Below are positions 6,291 to 11,243 of a stretch of 11,243 nt of DNA, piece after piece. The stretch is from Nitrospira sp. UBA5698. Its GTDB lineage: Bacteria > Nitrospirota > Nitrospiria > Nitrospirales > Nitrospiraceae. Position 1 is the first letter of the stretch; the number at the start of each line of letters is the position of its first letter. Position numbers and translations under genes: made by a program. The notes below the pieces were generated by a model. That model made no database searches. It was given only the letters and a program-made list of their open reading frames with translations, and was not told the origin of the DNA. The stretch lies in NCBI GenBank assembly GCA_002420115.1, contig DIHK01000025.1:60311-71553 (forward strand), given 5' to 3'.

Positions 6291-7539
6291 TGGTCACAGT
6301 CCCCCGTCGATCAATCTTCCAAATGTGAATCGCATGGTAATGGTAGAACGAATGGACACCTCGGGCAGCCACCAGTGCCGCTCTGGTGGGCTGAATATAG
6401 CCGGTCTCATGGGTGCAGCGGCTTTGGATGATCGTCTCGTCTCCGTTCCAGCGCCATCCAAATCGAAATCGCGTGTGACACTGCGACAGCACCGGCTCTT
6501 GTAATTGAGCTGTGTGCCAGGACCTCCCGCCGTCCGTGCTGACTTCAGCTGTGACGATCTTTCCACGCCCGCTCCACGCCAATCCACGAATCTCGACAAA
6601 ACCCGGCTCGATCCGTTGGCCACCGGACGGGCTGGTGATCACCGATTTGGCCTCCATCACGAAGGTGAATTGCCTGGCGGTACCGTCCGGCATGAGATCG
6701 GTATAGCGACTGGTTTCTTCTCGCGTCATAAAGGACGCTGTGCCGAGCTTCAGCCGTCTGATCCATTTGATGCAGGTGTTCCCTTCCCAGCCGGGAATCA
6801 CGAGTCGGAGCGGATATCCCTGCTCCGGCCTGAGCGCCTCACCGTTTTGCGCATAGCAGAGCAGCGCATCGTTCAACACCTCCGCCAACGGAAGGCTCCG
6901 CGTCATCGCGGCGGCATCGCTACCCTCCGCCAGCACCCAAGCCGCGTCAGGTTTGATGCCTGCCTCAGCCAAGACCGTCGAGAGCGGCACGCCGGTCCAT
7001 TCGCTCGTGCTCATCAACCCGTGCGTCTCCTGCACCGTCTTGCCGGTCGGCCCTTTCCACTCGTGTCCCGAATTCCCTGAACATTCGATGAACAGTGTGC
7101 GTGTGACGGAAGGAAAGCGTACGAGATCGCTCATCGAAAAGGTGCGCGGCTGGTCGACCAGTCCATGAATCAAGAGCCGGTGCCGGTCGGGATTAATGCT
7201 CGGCACGCCGTTATGATGACGCTCGAAATGCAGTGCAGAGGGGGTGATGATCCCGTGCAAGGCATGATGGGGCGTCAGTGAATGGGTGGCCGTGGGCAAG
7301 CGCTGAACCGTTTCTCCTTGAGCGCGGACTCCGTATGGACTTGGTCCACGGCCCGGTACGTGAGTAGGGCGAACACTCCCCCCCTCTTCGGCTGGAAGCA
7401 AGGCGGGAGTAAGCAAACCGGCGGCGGTAGTCCCCAACAAAGAAACCGCACCCGTCAGCCAGGTCCTCCGATCGATCCGTGCTTCCTTATCTGTATCAGG
7501 CTCCGAAGGGTTGCGCTTCTCTTCATCGAACGGATTCAT
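6277..7539 (-). CDS. soxC: SoxC-type molybdopterin sulfite/sulfane dehydrogenase, Tat-exported
   Basis: This 420-residue protein belongs to the sulfite oxidase family. A twin-arginine signal (DRRTWLTG, Arg24-Arg25, followed by a hydrophobic stretch to about 50) predicts folded export with the cofactor. The SoxC-like lead LHGIITPSALHFERHHNGVP (about 94-113) comes before the Mo-cofactor domain, whose ligand cysteine is Cys153 in FIECSGNS. The C-terminal dimerisation domain (about 290-400) contains SPSGGQRIEPGFVEIRGLAWSG and STDGGRSW. The enzyme should oxidise sulfite or a protein-bound sulfane sulfur in the periplasm and pass electrons to the cytochrome encoded next. The sequence resembles SoxC more than SorA or plant-type enzymes, but no SoxXAYZB genes are in the window, so free sulfite is a plausible substrate. 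The start overlaps the DoxX gene stop by 17 nt and has only a weak Shine-Dalgarno, which fits translational coupling. Confidence 0.9.
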   Translation of the reverse strand: MNPFDEEKRNPSEPDTDKEARIDRRTWLTGAVSLLGTTAAGLLTPALLPAEEGGSVRPTHVPGRGPSPYGVRAQGETVQRLPTATHSLTPHHALHGIITPSALHFERHHNGVPSINPDRHRLLIHGLVDQPRTFSMSDLVRFPSVTRTLFIECSGNSGHEWKGPTGKTVQETHGLMSTSEWTGVPLSTVLAEAGIKPDAAWVLAEGSDAAAMTRSLPLAEVLNDALLCYAQNGEALRPEQGYPLRLVIPGWEGNTCIKWIRRLKLGTASFMTREETSRYTDLMPDGTARQFTFVMEAKSVITSPSGGQRIEPGFVEIRGLAWSGRGKIVTAEVSTDGGRSWHTAQLQEPVLSQCHTRFRFGWRWNGDETIIQSRCTHETGYIQPTRAALVAARGVHSFYHYHAIHIWKIDRRGTVTNGQV

Positions 7540-8083
7540 GGCGTTGCTCGCGTGCAGTCATGTGTTCTGTCGAGCAGTCTGCGGCTTCAGCCCCGGGAAA
7601 GCAAGACGCTCGCCGTCGTACCAAGTATCGCACGAGGACATCAGCGGAAAGAAGCCCGGGACCGTGCAGCACGAAATATAGGAACAAGATGCCCATGTAG
7701 AACGCTTCTTGGAGCGCGGCTTCAGAGAGTTGTCCATACGAGATCGAGGCGACAATGTTGAGTCCGAACAGCGAGAGGGCTGCCCACCGACCCGCCAGGC
7801 CGACCGCCAGCAGGAATGAGCCGCCCAATTCGACAGCGGTCGCCACATAGGCCGCCATCTCCGGCGGAAGCAACGGCACATCGTAGACCATGGTAAAGAG
7901 CATCACCGTGGACATCCAGCTGGAGAGCTTCACCGTCCCGCCTGTCCAGAAAATATGCGCCAGGTACAGACGGACGGACAAATCGAAGAGTGGTAACAAG
8001 GCCTCCAAGCCCCTGACGACTCGACCGTACGAGGCCAGCGCATGATCGAGCACCACTCTCGACCATCCTTTCTTGCCTAGCAT
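7523..8083 (-). CDS. bufD: DoxX-family membrane protein (BufD-like)
   Basis: This 186-residue integral membrane protein has four main hydrophobic segments, at about 30-50, 58-75, 80-110 and 122-145. The DoxX pattern is visible in RLYLAHIFWTGGTVKL, then VELGGSFLLAVGLAGRWAALSLFGLNIVASI and an EAFYMGILFLYFVLHGPGLLSAD end. DoxX proteins accompany DUF2282/MNIO/DUF2063 genes in bufferin clusters, where the role is not settled. The family is also related to DoxD of archaeal thiosulfate:quinone oxidoreductase, which is relevant because the next genes are SoxC/D-like. A hydrophilic C-terminal tail (about 155-186) contains two cysteines and several basic residues. The start overlaps the preceding stop by 7 nt, with GAGGTG 5 nt before the ATG. 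A role in quinone-linked redox support of the peptide pathway is an inference. Confidence 0.85.
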   Translation of the reverse strand: MLGKKGWSRVVLDHALASYGRVVRGLEALLPLFDLSVRLYLAHIFWTGGTVKLSSWMSTVMLFTMVYDVPLLPPEMAAYVATAVELGGSFLLAVGLAGRWAALSLFGLNIVASISYGQLSEAALQEAFYMGILFLYFVLHGPGLLSADVLVRYLVRRRASCFPGAEAADCSTEHMTAREQRHESVR

Positions 8084-8853
8084 GATTGCACCTCGAGTGA
8101 AAACACCGGGCCCGTAGCGGGATCGGACAGGCCAGTCAAGAAATGGACAAGGTCGAGGTCAGGCGTGAACTCTCTCGTCATGCACTCAATGACCGCCACG
8201 GTTTTTCGATCGCGCATCGCCTGAAGCAGCCACCACTGTTTGGGCGAGAGGCTCCTGACATGAATCTTTCCACCGGCTCTCGTCACAAGGAGACCACCTT
8301 CCTCAGGAGCCAGGCTCAGGCCGTCGATTCCCTCTCCACTAACTTCCGGTTGTAGCGCGTGCCAGACTCGATGGACCGGCAGCGCGCATCGCAGCAGGCG
8401 CACGGACGGATTCAGTCGGAACGTCACAGAGGAGGGATCGACCGTGGCAAGGGTCCTCACCCACTCTTGAGAAGGAAGCGGGCTGTCGGCGGCTTGATAC
8501 ACTTCATGGCAGACCCATTCTAAACGAGCCAGTTCGATAAGTAGACGAGGGCTTTCAAGTTGACGGAGGAAGAGTGGGAAATGCTGCCCATACGAGAACA
8601 GATCGCCGCTCGTTGAGGGATACCGTTTCAGATACCCGCGTGCAAACACGCTGAAATAGCGTCCTCCGATCAATCGATGCAGCACCGGATAGGTGATCCT
8701 CAAGGCCTGCACATAGTTGTGTTGAATCAATCGACGATAGAGGGCCAGGCTTCGCCAGGATGGCCCACCCTGCATTGAGGTGACGGACGGCAAACCTTTC
8801 CCTTCAATCATCGCGGCGGCGAATGCGCGTTGGAGCTCATGCAGATGTGGCAT
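8077..8853 (-). CDS. bufC: DUF2063 (HvfC/BufC-type) MNIO partner protein
   Basis: This 258-residue protein has an N-terminal DUF2063 domain (about 1-90). It shows the family pattern LHELQRAFAAAM, WRSLALYRRLIQHNYVQALRITYPVLHRLIGG, FSVFARGYLKRYPSTSGDLFSYGQHFPLFL. A less conserved C-terminal part (about 110-258) follows. In bufferin and related clusters this protein is the partner that presents the precursor peptide to the MNIO enzyme. The start at 8853 is chosen because GGAG sits 6 nt upstream and the family N-terminus begins at MPHLHELQ. A longer frame to 8934 would add 27 unrelated residues and overlap the MNIO gene by about 98 nt. With the chosen start the overlap with the MNIO stop is 17 nt. 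The protein is probably cytosolic: no signal peptide is seen. Partner function is known for relatives and inferred here. Confidence 0.88.
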   Translation of the reverse strand: MPHLHELQRAFAAAMIEGKGLPSVTSMQGGPSWRSLALYRRLIQHNYVQALRITYPVLHRLIGGRYFSVFARGYLKRYPSTSGDLFSYGQHFPLFLRQLESPRLLIELARLEWVCHEVYQAADSPLPSQEWVRTLATVDPSSVTFRLNPSVRLLRCALPVHRVWHALQPEVSGEGIDGLSLAPEEGGLLVTRAGGKIHVRSLSPKQWWLLQAMRDRKTVAVIECMTREFTPDLDLVHFLTGLSDPATGPVFSLEVQSC

Positions 8854-9682
8854 AACAGGCTCCGAGCATGGCATTGGCTTGTGAGGCTTGCTCCAACAAC
8901 ACGGCCACCGGCGGAAGGTTGGTATCCCATTCAATCAACGTTGGCCGTGGACCGAAGTGGTGAAGGGCCCACTCGTACAGACTCCAGACTTCTGGATACA
9001 CAGCCTGGCCATGCGTATCGACCAGCCATCTTCCGACGTGATCGAAACCCGCCAGATGGATCTCTTGAACGGCATCGGACGGAAGTGCGTCGAGAAACTT
9101 CACGGGATCCAGGTGGAAATTCACGGCATTGACATAGAGATTGTTGAGATCTAACAGTATCCCGCACCCGGTTCGCCTCACGACTTCAGCCATGAACTCT
9201 CCCTCCGGAATTGTCGAATCCCGCCAGGTCAGGTACCGAGTGACATTTTCAATGAGGAGAGACCTCTGCAGCTCTGTTTGAATTGCGTCGATCCTGGCGC
9301 AGATATGGCTCAAGCTTTCTTCGGTATACGGGAGCGGCAACAGGTCGTTGAAGAAGCGACCATCGACGGAACTCCACGACAGATGCTCCGATACAAGGGT
9401 CGGCTGGAATCGATCGATCAGTGCCTTCAGTTTACGAAGATGGGTCGAGTCGATCGGGTCTGTGGCACCCAACGACAATCCGACTCCGTGAAAGCTGAGC
9501 GGGTACTGGGATCTGATGCGCTCAAGGATGCGAAGCGGTGCGCCTCCTTCTCCGAAGTAGTTCTCCGGGTGGGCTTCCATCCACGCCACCACAGGCGGCG
9601 CCTCCAGGATTTCTCGATAATGGTGTGACCGCAGTCCGATCCCGGCCTGAGCCGGGATCGGGATGGGCTGTTGAACCGACAT
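8837..9682 (-). CDS. bufB: MNIO-family (DUF692) multinuclear iron oxidase, bufferin maturase
   Basis: This 281-residue protein has a TIM-barrel fold of the MNIO/DUF692 family. Conserved elements in order are AGIGLR (about 13-18), HPENYF (about 38-43), SFHGVGLSLG (His65), VSEHLSW (Glu99, His100), LLIENVTRY (Glu145, Asn146), GILLDLNNLYVNAVN (Asp178, Asn180), EIHLAGFDH (His209, His215), DTHG (His224) and PTLIEWD (Glu251, Asp253). These include the His, Glu, Asp and Asn residues expected for the iron cluster. MNIOs modify precursor peptides, for example by turning cysteines into thiooxazoles in bufferins, and the four-cysteine peptide encoded 11 nt upstream is the obvious substrate. Translation probably starts at 9682, with AGGA 9 nt upstream. 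A perfect 11-bp hairpin covers roughly codons 8-16. The enzyme should act in the cytosol before the peptide is exported. Confidence 0.93.
   Translation of the reverse strand: MSVQQPIPIPAQAGIGLRSHHYREILEAPPVVAWMEAHPENYFGEGGAPLRILERIRSQYPLSFHGVGLSLGATDPIDSTHLRKLKALIDRFQPTLVSEHLSWSSVDGRFFNDLLPLPYTEESLSHICARIDAIQTELQRSLLIENVTRYLTWRDSTIPEGEFMAEVVRRTGCGILLDLNNLYVNAVNFHLDPVKFLDALPSDAVQEIHLAGFDHVGRWLVDTHGQAVYPEVWSLYEWALHHFGPRPTLIEWDTNLPPVAVLLEQASQANAMLGACYATSA
9636..9661. repeat. Perfect hairpin at the 5' end of the maturase gene
   Basis: CCGATCCCGGC (9636-9646) and GCCGGGATCGG (9651-9661) are exact inverted repeats with a 4-nt loop. The hairpin lies in the coding sequence, about 21 nt after the maturase start codon. 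On the leftward mRNA the loop is TCAG. No U-run follows. It encodes part of the PAQAGIG segment, so the protein motif and the hairpin share bases. Confidence 0.7.
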
Positions 9683-9693
9683 GACGGATCGTC

Positions 9694-10026
9694 CTACATC
9701 TTCTTCATTTCTTCTTTCATTTTCATCATGTCTTCCTTGGTCACAGGGAGCACGGTGCCCTTCGCGACCTTAGCGCACAAGCCTTTTGGCAGGAAGACAT
9801 ACGAATCGGCCTCGTTATCGGATTTGGCCATGCCCGCACAGGCATGGAGGCTGGTCCGGACCGCGCAATCATTCATCCCCGCCTTGGCTACTCCTCCGCA
9901 GGCTTCCCATCCGGCCGGCAGTTGTGGAACCTTGGGCTCGGCGTTTGCCGCCTGCGTGCCGGCCACACTCAAGGCGACCAACAGGGCTGATTGGATCACA
10001 GCGTTCTTCTTTGTCTTCGCGTTCAT
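9694..10026 (-). CDS. bufA: DUF2282 bufferin-type metallophore precursor peptide
   Basis: This 110-residue protein has a Sec signal peptide (about 1-29, cleavage after ANA) and a mature part with four cysteines (Cys43, Cys54, Cys63, Cys84) in the DUF2282/BufA1 arrangement: GWEACGGVAKAGMNDC, LHACAGMAK and FLPKGLCAKVAKG. In characterised bufferins, cysteines of this core are converted by the MNIO enzyme to thiooxazoles, and the product binds copper in the periplasm. That role is inferred here from the family and the adjacent MNIO, DUF2063 and DoxX genes. After the usual family end near residue 90 there is an extra tail, ending MMKMKEEMKKM with five Met in 11 residues, which could add soft-metal ligands. 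The start is firm: AAAGGAG lies 6 nt before the ATG. This is the strongest ribosome-binding site in the operon, in keeping with a precursor made in excess. Confidence 0.93.
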   Translation of the reverse strand: MNAKTKKNAVIQSALLVALSVAGTQAANAEPKVPQLPAGWEACGGVAKAGMNDCAVRTSLHACAGMAKSDNEADSYVFLPKGLCAKVAKGTVLPVTKEDMMKMKEEMKKM

Positions 10027-10225
10027 GTGATTCTCCTTTAAATAAGTGCTTGTATTGTGAAACTCTCTCGCCGCTTTTCAGAATAAGATCGGCGTCTACA
10101 CTCATCTCACGACTCGCTTCTTGATGACCCTCCTTTCCAGAGCTCGAGAACACCATATTCCCGACCAAGTGTGGAATCAGGCCACAGTGGCACGCTCACA
10201 TCCTACTGATCGAACGAACACCTCG

Positions 10226-10243
10226 CTGTGAGGCAGCTTACAG
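10226..10243. promoter_or_regulatory. CRP-like operator CTGTGA-N6-TTACAG
   Basis: The dyad matches the 1523-1540 site at 11 of 12 arm positions (TTACAG instead of TCACAG; spacer GGCAGC). It lies 200 bp upstream of the metallophore precursor start and 146 bp upstream of the hydroxylase start, so either or both could be controlled by the CRP-type regulator encoded at 626-1375. Binding is inferred. Confidence 0.5.
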
Positions 10244-10279
10244 TTCGGAAAAAGAGTTGAGCGATCGGCTCTCTTCATT

Positions 10280-10310
10280 CGGAATATTCCGCCCACCTGA
10301 ATCCATTCAG
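10280..10310. promoter_or_regulatory. Two adjacent short palindromes, possible operator
   Basis: CGGAATATTCCG (10280-10291) is a perfect 12-bp palindrome. CTGAAT-CC-ATTCAG (10297-10310) is a perfect 14-bp dyad. Their centres are 18 bp apart, and they lie about 80-110 bp upstream of the hydroxylase start. The tandem arrangement suggests a protein-binding region, but no regulator is assigned. Confidence 0.35.
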
Positions 10311-10388
10311 CGTTTCGTGCCTCTGACTCTCGGGAACAGGAGTATGATCGCCTGGTGAACGAGGTTGAGTCGGGAGGAAAGTAAAGTG

Positions 10389-11207
10389 ATGGAATCTATA
10401 GATCTTATTCGGATTGGATCGTACCTGTCCGTCCTCGGAGTGATGGCGACGTGGGAACTGTTGGCGCCGCGGCGAAAGCTGACGGCATCGAAGCTCTGCC
10501 GTTGGGGCGGCAATCTGACCATCGTGGTCTTGAACACAGTCCTCGCCCGTCTGCTGTTCATGGGCGGCGTCGTGGCGACAGCGGCAATGGCGCAGGACCG
10601 TCACTGGGGACTCTTAAACTGGGTCGAAGGGCCGGTCTGGCTCGAACTGGCCGTAGCAGTGGTTGCACTCGATTTCATCATCTATTGGCAACATCAAGTC
10701 TTTCACAACACGCCGATCCTCTGGCGCTTCCACATGATGCATCACTCCGACCTAGACCTTGATGTGACCAGCGGGGTGCGGTTCCACCCGGTGGAGATTG
10801 TCATCTCAACGGGGGTGAAGGCCCTGTCGGTGCTCTTGCTGGGCGTGGCTCCGCTGGCGGTCGTAATCTTCGAGGTCGTCCTCAACAGCACGGCCTTGTT
10901 CAACCACAGCAATGTTCGGATGCCTGTCGCCCTTGATCGAATGCTTCGGTGGGTCATCGTCACGCCCGACATGCATCGGATTCACCATTCGACGGATGTG
11001 CGAGAAACCAACAGCAACTATGGATTCAACGTGCCTTGGTGGGATCGCCTGTTCGGCACCTATTGCCCCGAACCGACGTTGGGGCAGACCGGCATGAAAA
11101 TCGGCTTGGAACACCTCGGTCCGCCGGTCTGCCTCAACCTCTTCATGATGCTCCGCTTCCCATTCGTGGCACAGTTGGGGCGGTATGCAAGCCGAGCACA
11201 ATCGTGA
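10389..11207 (+). CDS. Sterol desaturase / fatty acid hydroxylase family membrane di-iron protein
   Basis: This 272-residue integral membrane protein carries the histidine clusters of the family: HQVFH (His102, His106), HMMHH (His115, His118, His119), FNHSN (His173) and HRIHH (His196, His199, His200). Together these bind a di-iron centre that hydroxylates or desaturates lipids with O2. Hydrophobic segments lie at about 10-25, 43-68, 86-101 and 136-172. The C-terminal NYGFNVPWWDRLFGTY motif is typical. Bacterial relatives act on fatty acids, hopanoids or sterol-like lipids; the substrate here is unknown. The ATG at 10389 follows GGAGG (10373-10377) by 11 nt. A GTG at 10386 has better spacing (8 nt) and would add one residue. 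A TTG at 10365 is unlikely because it lies upstream of this ribosome-binding site. The gene is transcribed away from the buf-sox operon. Confidence 0.9.
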   Translation: MESIDLIRIGSYLSVLGVMATWELLAPRRKLTASKLCRWGGNLTIVVLNTVLARLLFMGGVVATAAMAQDRHWGLLNWVEGPVWLELAVAVVALDFIIYWQHQVFHNTPILWRFHMMHHSDLDLDVTSGVRFHPVEIVISTGVKALSVLLLGVAPLAVVIFEVVLNSTALFNHSNVRMPVALDRMLRWVIVTPDMHRIHHSTDVRETNSNYGFNVPWWDRLFGTYCPEPTLGQTGMKIGLEHLGPPVCLNLFMMLRFPFVAQLGRYASRAQS

Positions 11208-11243
11208 ATACTGTTCGAACCGACATTACAGTTTGAGGAACAC

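Larger units (their letters stand above)
10027..10388. promoter_or_regulatory. Divergent control region of the buf-sox operon and the hydroxylase gene
   Basis: This 362-bp region has no credible gene. It holds a CRP-like dyad (10226-10243), a TGTGG-N7-CCACA repeat (10170-10186) and two short palindromes (10280-10291, 10297-10310). I found no -35/-10 pair strong enough to name for either direction. The leftward operon's ribosome-binding site is at 10033-10039. Confidence 0.6.

Noticed and set aside
5850..6431. 193-codon frame (+) antisense to the cytochrome and SoxC-like genes
   Set aside because: The opposite strand carries two convincing enzymes with heme and molybdenum-cofactor motifs; the antisense product shows no family features.
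8854..8934. Longer start for the DUF2063 gene
   Set aside because: It adds 27 residues unlike the family N-terminus and deepens the overlap with the maturase gene; the 8853 start has GGAG at good spacing.
9869..10168. 99-codon frame (-) overlapping the metallophore gene and its upstream region
   Set aside because: It lies in a different frame from the clear four-cysteine precursor and its product has no recognisable features; treated as a shadow frame.
10170..10186. TGTGG-N7-CCACA repeat as a third CRP-like site
   Set aside because: The spacer is 7 rather than 6 and each half-site departs from TGTGA; kept only as a note in the intergenic region.

Overview
The window looks like a chromosomal segment of a Gram-negative, aerobic or microaerobic respiring bacterium. 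Its protein mix and moderately high GC resemble Nitrospira-type (Nitrospirota) genomes, but that assignment is an impression from the sequence, not a demonstrated one. There are no RNA genes, insertion sequences, CRISPR arrays or phage genes that I can see. The window holds 13 protein-coding genes in four blocks.

Left end (1-1375): the 3' part of an outer-membrane beta-barrel gene (+) converges on a CRP-type regulator gene (-), with a short inverted repeat between them. Centre (1376-5504): a 284-bp divergent region carries a perfect CRP-like dyad, CTGTGA-N6-TCACAG. It leads into four + strand genes: a TVP38/TMEM64 membrane protein, a mercuric-reductase-like flavin disulfide oxidoreductase that is often its genomic partner, a secreted DUF3047 protein and a small secreted protein of unknown function. 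A 231-bp convergent gap follows.

Right (5736-10026, - strand, read right to left): a tight six-gene operon. It encodes a DUF2282 four-cysteine secreted peptide (bufferin-type metallophore precursor, BufA1-like), a DUF692/MNIO maturase (BufB-like), its DUF2063 partner (BufC-like), a DoxX-family membrane protein (BufD-like), a Tat-exported SoxC-type molybdopterin sulfite dehydrogenase and a single-heme SoxD-type cytochrome c. The last five genes overlap head to tail by 7-17 nt, so a post-translationally modified, probably copper-binding peptide pathway appears co-expressed with periplasmic sulfur-compound oxidation. This coupling is the most interesting feature of the window.

Far right (10027-11207): a 362-bp divergent region contains a second, one-mismatch CRP-like dyad (CTGTGA-N6-TTACAG) and two short perfect palindromes. 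It separates the buf-sox operon from a sterol-desaturase/fatty-acid-hydroxylase family gene (+). The regulator encoded in the window keeps the CRP recognition-helix Arg-Glu that would read these dyads, but it has lost the two C-helix residues that hold cAMP in E. coli CRP. It may therefore link the left and right blocks under a different signal.
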